Shown piece by piece: positions 21,649-32,855 of a DNA stretch of 64,000 nucleotides. Source of the stretch: Larix kaempferi (lineage: Eukaryota; Streptophyta; Pinopsida; Pinales; Pinaceae); contig BSBM01000636.1 of assembly GCA_027924585.1 (NCBI GenBank), positions 6,836,001-6,900,000 on the forward strand, written 5' to 3'. The notes below the pieces were generated by a model. The model was not told the origin of the DNA. It saw nothing but the letters and a program-made list of their open reading frames with translations, and did no database searches. The translations under genes and the position numbers were made by a program. The number at the start of each line of letters is the position of its first letter. Position 1 is the first letter of the stretch.

Positions 21649-24600
21649 TGTTATCACACAACTTGTAGTTGCCCCTAGAGGTATCCCATCCGGGACGGTA
21701 GAGGAGTTAGGCAACTAAAGAGGTGACCTAAGAGATGCCACGGTTCCCAATGCAATGTGGGAGTCACGTCAACCTAGGCACTCTTCGCTTTAAGTCAGGG
21801 TATGACCAGACCAAGGGGGAGACCCTAATACCCCAATCACAGTTGATTGGACCCAAGCAAAGGTTTCAAAGGGTAAATAAATGATAAGTTACGGAAACCA
21901 ATGCAAGGCTAAGTGGACCTAATGTTTGAGGTATGGTTGAAGGTGGTATCATGGATAGTTAATGTTTCAATCTATGTATGGTTTAGGCCACTTGATGGGG
22001 TATGATTATTAAGTATAGTACCATGTGTTTACACAAGTGGGTCTTGTTGCCTTGGGAAGTGTGAAATGGTTCTAGAAAGGCCCACAAGGTGAAGTTAAGT
22101 GTGAAGATGGTACTATAGGCTAGATCTAGGTTAGATCTACAAGTTAGAGTTGGTTCTAGGGTTACCCATGTGTTAGATCTAGGGTTTGACACTAATCCCA
22201 AGAAGTGCGCCTTGCTTGGAGAAGGACTAGTGCCTTGTTGGATGGGCTAATGGAGTCAAGAAAGATGTCAAAGTGTAGATCGGGACACCTAGAAGCCAAG
22301 TCAAGTGGTTTGGATGAGATCCAATGGTTGGATCTTGTTAGATCTAGGTTTTTAGGTGATAACCAAAAGTGGACCACAATTCCTTAAAACAAGGAATGCA
22401 ATCCCCAAGGTGGATCGGGACAAAAGAATAATCTAGACCTAGGTTTCAAGGCATGGGCATTCCAAATCCACCAAAATATCCAACACCCACTTCCTAGAAG
22501 TGGTCCAACTCAAAACTCCCAAGGGGTGCGACTTTCTCAAGGAGAGGCAAAAGAGGGGTTTGGTGGACCAAACCAAGTCCAATGGCCACCAAAAGGTAGA
22601 TCCGGGATGCTAGTACCCCGATCTATGCATGTTCAAAGTTTCAAGTGAATCCAATGGGTAGATCTTAGTAGATCTAAGTTTTAAGTTACCAATGAGGTCA
22701 AAAGGGGGTTTCAACCCCTCAAAACATGGAGAGATGTCCACGAGGTAGTTTTCACCAAAATAAGGATATGGGTATGTGTTATCAAGTGTCTAGATGTCAA
22801 TTCAAGTGGGATCTCACCTACCCATGTGCTAGATCTTACCCAACAAGCTTCTCTTAGGAAAATCGATTTAGGTTCAAGAAGGTTTTTTGCATTGAAAGGT
22901 GTGTCAATTTTTAGCCAATCACCACCAAACTATAGATCCAACTAGGGGTGGATCCTATAGAGGTGGGTTCTTAAAATCTTTTCAATTGCAAGGGTAGATC
23001 TAAGTAGATCTAAAAAAAACATACCAAAATTGGGGTTTTGATTTAATTAGGGTTTTATGACCAATGGAGATAGAATGGATGAAAGAGGCACATACCTTGT
23101 AGATCTTACCTCAATTTGCTTATGGCCACCTTGCAAGTTGATAGCATTCTCCTATGTTTATATTCAAGAGTGAGATCCAAGTGCTCCAACCAAATCTCCC
23201 TTCTCCAAGATAGCCAAATCGTCCTCCTCCTACAAGACAAGATCAAAGAAACAAGTCGAGCAAGATGATTATGAAAATGGTAGAAAGATGTAATAGAAAG
23301 CATCAACTATGTCACGAAGATACAATAATGATACTCCCTGTCACAAGATCAACCCAAGAGAGAATATGTGGATCCCTCCAACAATAACCCTCCAAAAGTC
23401 GCCCTCCTCTCTCCAATTCGACTTTCCTGTCAAAAGGTTAGCAAAAACACATAGATCCACAATGATACATAGAAGAGATACTTTATATTCAACATGCAAG
23501 AGAATCCACAAGCCAAGAGAGATATGCTCCACAAAAAATCTTCTATTCCAATATTCCAGAGCTCCAAAGGTGAGCTTTACAATGGGGGGTCTCCTCCTTA
23601 TATAGGATAATAAAGACCAAAACCCTATACCACTCTACAATACTACATCAAATGAGTGGTTGAGATTATAAGATCTCATCATACAATCAATGGCTAAGAT
23701 GAATCCATAACATAATATCACATGGATCACTCAACATAACAATAGCGCCCTCACTAAATGGTACAATGAGGGTGACGTCATCCCACAAGAGGGGTATAAA
23801 GTACAATAATCCACCTCATGATGACTAGGACAAGATAAAATAAGCACATGGTGGGGCTAGGAGGTATAAATCCTTGCTAGCTCACCCCAAGGCACAAAAA
23901 TAATAAAACATGTCCAATGTAATAATAATGACCAAAACTGTCCTCAGAATCCATGACAGTCAAGCAGTAAATGTCCTCCTGTGATCAATCTGGAGATACC
24001 CACATGGTGAAAACTGACTGGAAGATAGTGAGATCACCCTGGAAGACCTCTGTGAAAACCAAATGCCAACACCTTGCCTCAATTGCCCAAATCGATTTCC
24101 TCAGTGACCACTTTATCCCATTTTTTAACTGCCTCGGGAACTGTGAAAGTGCCAAAACTGCCTCCTAGGGTGCTAGCGCTGTCAAACTGAGCCCACCAGG
24201 CTCTCCGGGAGGGGGGATAAATGGTAATAACAAGTGGCTGGACCACCCCCTCCATCATCAGCGCCCTAGGTGAACCGGCCTCTCGGGGCCCCTGCTGCTC
24301 AGGCTGGGAAATCAGCCCCAAATCTGGTCAACAAGTGTAAAACTGCATCAATCACTGTCAGAAGTGCCCGGATCTGAAAGATAAGTGTCTCAATGGATCC
24401 AGAAGACCCACATCCACTAGGAATGAGTACTCATACACCCTGGGTTGCCCTAATGGGCCAGCTGTAGGGTCCACCATATATGGACAATGTATAATCTGCT
24501 GATCTGTAATGATAATAACCTGCTGAACTGGATCAAACATCATCTGTATCATATGTCCATCATATGATATCATCATCAAACATGTGGGACCATAAATCAT

Positions 24601-26089
24601 CATCAATAATCATCCATACATGGTCCACATCATCACGGATCCCAAGAATATATATAATCAAGGATAAATCACATCAGTAGACTAAGACAATGCTTTTTTA
24701 ATCATTCCATAGCTAAGCTCAAAGTACAAATTCCATTCAGTGGCATTAATTATATTAACATATTCCGTTGTTATAATAAATTACTTGCACCATAGTTCAA
24801 ATGACAAACTCACCCATTGGACATGGTCAAACTGCTAGTGAAGGATGAAGGCTAGGCAGCAAGGTTGGGCCAAGGGTGTGACTTGTCTAAATCAACTCAA
24901 AAATACTTTGGACTGGGAGAGGGGGAAGCTACAAACTCTGTGTTGGACAAAAGAACACGGGGAATGGCTGTGCCTCACAGATGGATAAGTTGTTTAGAGA
25001 GTGCTTATTCAACTTAGGCATCATGTCTACATCAAGTTGATCCAAGTTCATTAGGATCATTCAATTTATTTCCATGGCCTTTTTGGCCTACATAACCCTT
25101 CGGATTTCAGATGTGCTGAGAAGCACAACTAGTTGCAGCTTGCATCCAGGGCATGTTTTTCATATTTTCACAAGGTCAGCAATTGTTTAGATATAGCTTT
25201 TAAGAACTATTGCTTTTTGGACCTTTCTTATACTCTTCGAGGAGTATTTTTTTAGCTTTTCATTGCTCTTGCCCTTTTTTGTTTCCATGGGCGAATTTAT
25301 TTAGTTTCCACAGGTAGAACATGAGCTTTCAGTTTTAGCCAACAACATCTCAAGTGACTAGGGGGAGTTCGAGCCAAGGCCTACAATCCAACTCACCAAG
25401 GGCAAGTTCTGTCACCAACTCAGAGCCGAGACACTGAATAAACAGGGATGCGGTCCAAACACAGAGGTAGAAAAATGGGGAAGTCCTCAGCATCAGAAAG
25501 TCAAATAAGACAAGTCAGGGTTTAAAGTCAAACAGGAAGGTCATGTATGGATGGAGACAAGTGGATATGGAGCCTACACTAGCAGACAAAAGGTGTCGGG
25601 AAAGACCATGTCTATGTAAGGTGAAATACCAGTAAGTTTTGTTAGATGACCTAAGAGTGCAAGCAATTGTCCATTTTAAGGTTTACAGTTCATTTCAAAT
25701 ATTTTGCCACATCAGGAATGATATACCAAGCACATGCTATAATCATGACTAAATCAACAAGCTAATAGTCCACAGTCAGTGAGAACAATATCCATAGATC
25801 ATACAACATCATCATAATAGCAATCATCATGCATCATCTGAAACACTGCTGAAGTACATCTCTAGGCACTGAACTGAAACTGTAATGGGATAAGTGGTCA
25901 CATCAGTCATCAAATCTGAACTCTCAAGGCTCAGCCTTGACACAAGGTCATATACAAATCTGAATAATATACTGCTCTGATCATGAGTGATCCATAATAT
26001 ATAGCCATGCTCTGGAATAATGTAAGCTCTGGAATGTGCAGATATCTGCTGTACAAGAATAGTAGCCCTGCTACTATGGTGTGATAACA
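21649..26089 (-). repeat. 5' LTR of element A
   Basis: Same length and near-identical sequence to the 3' LTR. It begins on the minus strand TGTTATCACACCATAGTAGC. A subterminal hairpin (ATAGTAGC, loop AGG, GCTACTAT) lies 13 nt in. TATA is at 23598-23604. A possible leader exon, with acceptor and a GAG/GTAAGA donor, lies near 23110-23230. Confidence 0.96.
23598..23604 (-). promoter_or_regulatory. TATA box of the element A promoter
   Basis: TATATAA on the minus strand in the 5' LTR, 9940 bp from its twin in the 3' LTR. Transcription would begin 25-32 nt downstream, giving a leader of about 1.9 kb before the PBS. Confidence 0.6.
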
Positions 26090-26094
26090 GGTGG
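26090..26094. other. Target-site duplication of A, right copy
   Basis: GGTGG, identical to 11704-11708. Confidence 0.95.
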
Positions 26095-26188
26095 ACTTGG
26101 TGTTTGCAGGTTTCACCTACCTGGCTGCTTGCCCTCTACCATCCCGAATGGGATATCCTTAGTAGCAGCTAGAGCTAGTGTGATAACA
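26095..26188 (+). repeat. 3' LTR of element E, part 2
   Basis: It continues the E LTR after A and matches 5035-5128. It ends TGTGATAACA, the intact terminus. The next five bases, ATACC, are the presumed right target duplication in LTR G. Confidence 0.9.
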
Positions 26189-29100
26189 ATACCTTGTAGA
26201 ACATACCTCAAATGCTTGTGGCCACTTTGAAAATTGATAGCATTCCCCTATGTGTATATTCAAGAGTGAGATCTAGTGCTCCAAACCAAAACGTCCTCCT
26301 CCAAAGATGGCCAAATTGTCCTCCTACAAGACAAGATCAAGTGAAACAAGCCAAGTAAGAAAATTATGAAAATGATGAAGAGATGTAAAAGAAAGCATCA
26401 ACCATGTCACAAAGATACAATATTGATACTCCCTTCCACCAAGATCAACCCAAGAGAAGATATGTGAGTCCCCTTAACAATAGCCTCCTTCAAATCATCC
26501 TCCTCTTCACCAATTCGGCCTCCCTGTAGAAAAACAACATGTAGCCCAAGATCCACAATGATACATAGAAGAGATACTGTATATTCAAAGTGCAAAAGAA
26601 TCCATCAAGACAAGAGAAGTAGACCCACAAAGAAGTATTCTATTCCAATCTTCAAGGGCTCCAAAGGTGCTTTTACAATAGGAGGGGTCTCCTCCTTATA
26701 TAAGATAATAAAGACCACAATCCTAAACCTCAAAACCACTTTTTGAAATGAGTGGTTGAGATTAAAAGATCTCAAAATCTAATCATTGGCTAAGATGAGC
26801 CAATACATAATATCACATGCATCACTCAAAAGAGGGATGACATCATAGCTAAAAGTGACTAAGTGAGGGTGACATCATCCTCCAAAAGGGGCTAAAACAC
26901 ATGGGCCCATTAAATATGACATGGACATGACTCAAGAAACTAATGGTGGGGCTAGGAGGCATCAATCCTTACTAGCTCATCCCCATGGCACAATGATATA
27001 TAAAATAAAAGGACCATGACATGTCCAAGTAACACAAATGATCAAATCCTGTCCTCGAAATCTGTGAGAAACATGCAGTAAAAGGCCTCCTGTGGCCTCT
27101 GTGGACCCCACTGACTGATGCCAACTGACTGGAAGATGGGGGGTTCACCCTGGAAGACCTCTGTGCAGACCAAATGCCAAAACCTTGCCTCAATTGCCCA
27201 AATCAAATTCCTCAGTGACCCTTTTATTCCATTTTTAATCCTCCTAAAAAACCCTGAAACTGCTCAAATTGCCACCCAGGGTGCCTGCGTTGTCAAACTG
27301 AAGGCACTAGGGTGTCTGGAAGGGGTGTATAATGGTAAAATCAAGTGGTTGGACGACCCCCTTTAGACACAGCACCCTAGGCAACGACTGGCCTCCAAGC
27401 CTCTGCTGGACAGGCTGGGTCAGCATGCCCAAAACTGGTCAACAAGTGGATAATTGCATCGATCATCATCAGAAGTGCTCGGAACTGAAAGATAAGTGTC
27501 TCAATGGATCCAAAAGACCCAAATATACTAAAACTGTACACTCATAAACCATGGGTTGACCTGAAGGGTCAATAGTAGGGTCCACCATATCCGGACAGTG
27601 TAAAATATAATGATCTGGAAATAATAATAAAACTGTTGAACTGCATCGACAATCATCTGAAGCATATGTCCACCATATGGAGTCATCAACAAGAGTATGT
27701 GGGACCATCAAGCATCATCCATAAGCATACATGGCCCACATCATCACGGATCCCAAGAATGACCATGGTCAAACTATGTTTGACTAGGTCAATGTATAAC
27801 CAAGAACAAGATTATGATAAAGACTAAGACATTTTCCTTTAGATCATATTCACAGCTTAACTTAAAGTATAAACATCATTCCATGGCAGTTTAATACACG
27901 TATATAATTAATGTTATTTATATTTTACTTGCACAAAAGCTTCAACGACAGACTCACCCATTGGACATGGTCTAACTGCTAGCTAAGGGTGAAGGCTAAG
28001 ACAAGGTTGGGCAAAGGGGATGACGTGACCAAACTCAACTAGGTGACACTTTGGACGAGGAGAGGGGGAGCTACACTCTGTACTGGACAAAATAACAAAG
28101 GGAGGGGTTGTGCCACACAAATGGATAAGTTGTTTAGAGAGTGCTTATTCAACTTAGGCATCATGTCTACATCAAGTTGATCCAGGTTCATTAGGATCAT
28201 TCCTTTCATTTCCATGGCCTTTTTGTCCTACACAACTCCTCTAGGATTTCACATGTGCTAAGAAGCACAACTAATCGCAGCTTGCATCCGGGGCATGTTC
28301 ACATATACAAGGTCAGCAATTATAGATATAACTTTTGAGTAACATTTGTTTTTTTGGTCCTTTTTCTATACTCTTCGAGGAGTATTTTTTAGCATTTCAT
28401 TGCTCTTGCCCTTTACTCACATGTGTTCAGAAACACATTCTAGAGTTTACAGTTTCCATGGGCATATATAAAACATTTCCAATATAAAGTAGTACATGAG
28501 CTTTCCGTTTTAGCCAACATCTCAAGCAACTAGGGGGAGTTCTGCACAATGCCAAACATCAAGACAACCTACCAGAATGATTTAGGCATACACTCCAGCT
28601 CACCAAAGGCAAGCTCTGTCACCAACTCAAGGCCGAGACACAAAACAGACATGGATGCGGTCCAACACAGAGGTAGTAATGGGGAAGTCCTTAGTATCAA
28701 GAAGTCAAGAAGGCAAGTCAAAAGGTAAAAGCCAATTTAGGAAGGTCATGGATGGATGGAGTCAAGTGAATGTGGTCCCTAAGCTAGCAGACAAATAATG
28801 TCAAGGAAGACCATATCTATGCTCACAGGAGGGTAATGAAACCGATGAGCATTGTCAGAAAACCTAAGTGTGCAAATAATACATCCAATTTATATTTATA
28901 ACATCATCCAAAATATTCCATTTTATTTGAAATAGTATTGCCATGTCCTGAATCATATACCAAGCCAATGCTATGATGATGACTAAAACAAGAAGATAAT
29001 AATCCAAAGTCAACAATCAGAAGTCCATAAGTCATATCACATCATAATAATCATCAATAAACATCTAAAACACTGCTGCAATATAATCACTGGACACTGA

Positions 29101-29327
29101 ACTGAAACTGTATGGAACAAAGGGTCACATCGGTCATCAAATCTAAGCTCTCAAGGCTCAGCCTTGGCACAAGGTCTAACAAAAATCTGATAAAATAGAC
29201 TGCTCTGATCCATGAATGGTCACAAATAACAAGCTCATCATAGCCAATCTTTGTAAAAGCAAAACTTCGAAAAGTTCAGATATCTGCTCAGCAAGAATAG
29301 TAGCCCAGCTACTATGGTGTGATAACA
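26189..29327 (-). repeat. LTR G, U3 side and part of R (host of E)
   Basis: It aligns to the A LTR in the same orientation from about 13151 to its outer end and terminates ATGGTGTGATAACA. The other half lies left of the window beyond E. TTATATA at 26696-26702 is the minus-strand TATA box. Divergence from A is considerable, so G is an old copy. The sequence to the right shows no PPT, so G is a solo LTR or a 5' LTR whose element lies to the left. The expected target duplication base run is GGAAC at 29328-29332. Confidence 0.88.
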
Positions 29328-30378
29328 GGAACAAGACGGTTTAAAATAAAATGCGAAAATGAAACAACGCTTGAACAGTTGATTCACAGGGTGCTTCTGG
29401 GAGCTTCAAGATGACTTTTCTATGAGTTTTTTAACTCCAACCTGCTAAGAACATAAAACAAACCAGTGATCTAAAGTTGATAAGAAATGACAATCAGAAC
29501 ACTTTAAGAGTGTTCTAACAATGCTACAAAATGCAAAAATGAAATCTAACAAAACTAGTAATAAAAAAGCGAGTAAAAATGAACCAAGAACACGAACTAG
29601 AAAGTTCATTTCTTGGGATCTTGGCTTGCTCTTTTGGGGCAGCCAATAGCAAGCTCTTAAATTAGCCAAATATACTTTTCAAACAAACAAACTTTTCCTA
29701 TCAAGAACTCTAGATTTTACGATTAAAAAAAGCTTAAAAATGAAAACTTGTAAACTTAGATTTACTTTCAGATTCGCTTGATAAAATGTAAATCTTAGGA
29801 CAAGTAACCAGTAACCAAAGATAGTAGAAGAAGTTTGGATCAGAAGAAGTTTGAACCCATGGGGGTTGAGCGTTGAAGATGGGCAATGGAGTCTCTTTCC
29901 TGATGCACCGGTGCAATCGAGTGTCTTGATCGGATCTATTGGATGGAGTATAGAGCTAACATGCTCGCACATCCTCCAGCTTAAGCAACCTGTAGGATCA
30001 CAACAAAACTAACAAAGCGGATTAAAAGCATATGTGTAAATGAACAACAGAAAACTTGAGAAATAATACATTCAAACAAAAAATCATACTACTTCTAGTA
30101 TTCTAATATCATCGACAAAAGTAAGCAACCTATAAAGCATTACACACTATTCCTTACAAAAGATAACTTCCCTTTAAAGGACAAATGGATCCCAACAATT
30201 GCAAGTATGAAATAGAAAAGATACAGGTTACCTCATGTTATCAAAGCACACCAAATCCAACCAAGGACAACAACAGAGTAAGCCTCCAAACCCCTTTTAT
30301 TAACTCAAAAAAAATATTACAATACGATGACAGCAGAGGTTTCACCTCCTGATGGTTTACAATGGACCTCAACTCCCA

Positions 30379-30387
30379 ATTTATAGC
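30379..30387 (-). promoter_or_regulatory. TATA-like box
   Basis: CTATAAATT on the minus strand. Downstream are a leader-like segment and a polyadenylation-like AATAAAA. The upstream side has three CACGTG boxes. Confidence 0.4.
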
Positions 30388-30499
30388 ACAAGGCAAGTAG
30401 CCTAGGTGCCAAAACCCTAAGGAGACAAAGCTCCTTGATTGTAGAGCAAGGAAAGCTCTCAGCCAATGGAGATGCCTTACCTTAATGGCAAAACACAAC

Positions 30500-30910
30500 T
30501 CAAAATGGAAGCATCCGTTTGAAGGAGCTGGCTGCCCACACGTGAGGATGAGGATGGCCTGATGTTTCCATGCTTTCGAAAGCTTTACATTGAGAAGAAA
30601 TGATTGGACCTTCAAATAGAAACTTACCCATATGGGTGGTGCCACCTCAAAAGGTAAGCGCCCCCACCAAAAGACTCATCATCGAAATCCGTACGCAGTC
30701 ATGCACAAGCAGGCTCACGTGAAAGATGAAAGCGAATGGAAGTTTCCTTGCTTCGGTGGATGGTGAGGTTGGTTGGAGATTTGAATAGCAGCCAACCACA
30801 TGGGTTGTGCCAGCTCCCAATGTGGTAGGCGCCCACAACTTGACTTGTCCTCAACCCATTCCGTACATGGCCATGAGATGAAGCTGGCCACGTGAGGGAA
30901 ATTCGTAGCA
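30500..30910 (-). repeat. Diverged tandem repeat of about 175 bp with G-boxes
   Basis: CACGTG occurs at 30539-30544, 30716-30721 and 30889-30894, spacings 177 and 173. Around them recur CCGTAC, GGCTCACGTGA or GGCCACGTGAG, and segments such as GGTAAGCGCCC and GGTAGGCGCCC. The repeat lies just upstream of the minus-strand TATA-like box, an enhancer-like position. Confidence 0.55.
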
Positions 30911-31629
30911 TGGAAATGAAACACTTAATCAAACTTTAAATATGACTACATCACATGCTTTAATATTTAAGCAAGTCGCCCATCCATTTGATTCAATGCC
31001 ATGTCATTTGGCATGTGACATATTCTCTTTTTTATTAATATTTTAATTTTGGCCATGGTGCATTTTGATGCATCTTTGGCATTAAAATGCTAATATGTGG
31101 CTCTGATAGGAAAAACTGCTCCACGAGGGTTTCGGTCGCTCGAAACATAGGAAAACCGGGGTACCAGGGTAAAGAAGATGCTCTGAGCTTGAAAACGAGC
31201 ATCCCTGCGCCAAATTCTGACTCTGGATACCACTTTCATTAGCCTTTGAATTTTTCATTTAAACCATTAAAAAATGGCTTAAAAATGCGAAAAAAAATAT
31301 TTTTCTCGGAATTGACTGAAACATCAGGGGAACCTAGTACATGACCAAACGATGAAATTCTAGCGTCTAGCATGTTTATACATGTTACAAAATGGACTCT
31401 AATAATCCCCTAAGGCCTTACCACCACTTTGGGCATTCCAGCTTTGGAGGTGCAGGAGAAAAACTCATCAATTATACTCGGCTAAAGGCAAAGCATAATC
31501 GACAAGACAAAAAACTCCTTGGAATACCTTCTTTGGTTGTCAAGTCCTAGGGAACCGAGTCACTCATAAACCACCATTCTAGCACACTTTATTACAAACC
31601 CCGTGGGGCATGGTCATGCACTACAAAAA

Positions 31630-32855
31630 TTAAAAAAAAGGGGCCCTGACTAGGCCAAACTTGGAACTTCTGAACTCTAAAAGAGCACAAGTAATTGTGC
31701 GATACCAAGCAATCCCTGCGAACCAATCTAATCTCCCCTGTGTACTCAGTGTACCAATCCCATGGTCTAATTGAAATATCGCCCTTGTGGCCAAGATGCC
31801 ATTCACCTCATCTAACTGTCTCAGGTGAATCTCCCAAGTCTTGCTGTGTAATAACAATAAATAGCTCTGCTCTTGCAGATGCGACTGGGAAGTAACTAGT
31901 GTGTTAGTCAACCCCACGGGCATGACCACAGTCCCAAAATTAGGTCTAGAAGTAGACCTATGAGCATCACGCTCTCTGATCCTCATCGAATGATATTCCC
32001 GACAAAGATAGGCTATCAAGGGATCTACTACCCTATTAATCATGTCCTTCCCCTCATCGATCTCGGGGAAACCCAGTACAAGGGTGGTCTCCCAGGAGGA
32101 AACACTCCAAAACTCCATGGGATCTCATCGTGTGCCGCTATGTACCCCTGTAGACTACTACATACTCCTATATCCTCCTAAGCCATCAAGTATCCTGTAT
32201 GCGCTATTGTAGCCAATACTCCACTGATATCAATGAAGCCTGTAACCCAGTGTGTCTCTACATCCACCATATATTTGTCCACCCAACCTCTGTATGCATA
32301 TACTTCCTTGTTGGCTGATCCACAGGGAACGTGCTCAACTATCTCTGCCATGGCTAAACCTCTCTCTAACAAAGATGGCTCATGATCCCCTGCCTGATCC
32401 AAATCCTCTATGTCAGATCTCTCCTCAATCACTTATAGCTCTAAGTGCTCCTCATGCAGAATCATCATCGGATACTCTCCCCTCAAACCATGGGTGCCAC
32501 TCATGCCCTCATGTTTTATATCCGTCCTGTATCTTGTGTGCGTTGCGGTATCCTCCTGTGTACTCACTCTATTAGTGTCACCTGAACCTGGATCCCACAC
32601 ATCTATACTATACTGGAGTGTGTCTCTTGTCAACACATCTGCAACTACAACTGGAACCATTAATGGCCCCTCCCAGTCATGTCTCTCCTCATGGATCTCG
32701 CCTATCATGAATGTCTCAACTCTTGCTGTCAATGATGAAGAGTGTACCAACTCCAACTCGTCACACAACTTGTCTACATGCATATCGGATTCCTAAAGAT
32801 CCATCTAAGTGTTGTTCAAGGAATCTCTAGTAACCATAGGCTCATAGGTGGGCTC
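31630..32855 (-). pseudogene. Decayed unrecognised protein gene, downstream part
   Basis: Three long minus-strand frames (32783-32433, 32432-32178, 32118-31630) follow one another. The first two are in one frame, separated by a TAA; the third needs a frameshift between about 32050 and 32180. Amino-acid composition looks like a real protein (charged, with an EGPLMVPVVVADVL segment), not like LTR noise. I do not recognise a domain. The frame continues from 37413 and beyond if solo LTR H and one GGCTC copy are removed. It could be an old retroelement gene or a host gene fragment. Confidence 0.45.
32851..32855. other. Target-site duplication of H, left copy
   Basis: GGCTC, repeated at 37408-37412. 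Confidence 0.92.

Larger units (their letters stand above)
11709..26089 (-). mobile_element. Element A: complete Pol-only Ty3/gypsy (Athila/Tat-type) retrotransposon
   Basis: The element is 14,381 bp on the minus strand: 5' LTR 21649-26089, PBS 21627-21644, polyprotein 21482-16722, 3' LTR 11709-16149, flanked by GGTGG. Both LTRs are 4441 bp at a constant 9940-bp offset. I noticed only one difference between them (T at about 12890, C at about 22830), so insertion was very recent. All catalytic residues of protease, RT, archaeal-type RNase H and integrase are present. What is missing is Gag: the leader before the polyprotein is only 166 nt and the first 240 residues have no capsid domain or zinc knuckle. 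It therefore looks like a Pol donor that would need Gag from elsewhere. Confidence 0.93.
2402..26188 (+). mobile_element. Element E: LTR retrotransposon with half-Gag gene, interrupted by F and A
   Basis: Visible parts are most of the 5' LTR (2402-5128), the internal region (5129-7995) and the 3' LTR, which is split by element A (7996-11708 and 26095-26188). The first roughly 1046 bp of the 5' LTR lie left of the window beyond the F insertion. The two LTR copies differ at many sites, so E is older than A. The internal region is only 2867 bp and encodes a Gag-like protein with no protease, RT or integrase, so E is non-autonomous. E is inserted in LTR G: sequence after 26188 resumes an A-type LTR at ATACC. 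The composite gives the order of insertion G, then E, then F and A. Confidence 0.88.
29328..31629. other. Non-element DNA with minus-strand promoter-like segment
   Basis: No gene of known family found. On the minus strand a TATA-like box (CTATAAATT, 30379-30387) is preceded by a CACGTG-bearing tandem repeat and followed by an AATAAAA signal near 30299. This resembles a retrotransposon LTR of another family: the minus-strand string ending GATCCTACA at 29991 looks like an LTR 3' end, but no second LTR or clear PBS was found. The rest is AT-rich and unassigned. Confidence 0.4.

Noticed and set aside
31098-31110. Minus-strand CCTATCAGAGCCA resembling a tRNA-Met primer site
   Set aside because: Eleven bases match the usual PBS, but no LTR could be paired on either side and the start of the motif is wrong. 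Kept only as a possible remnant.
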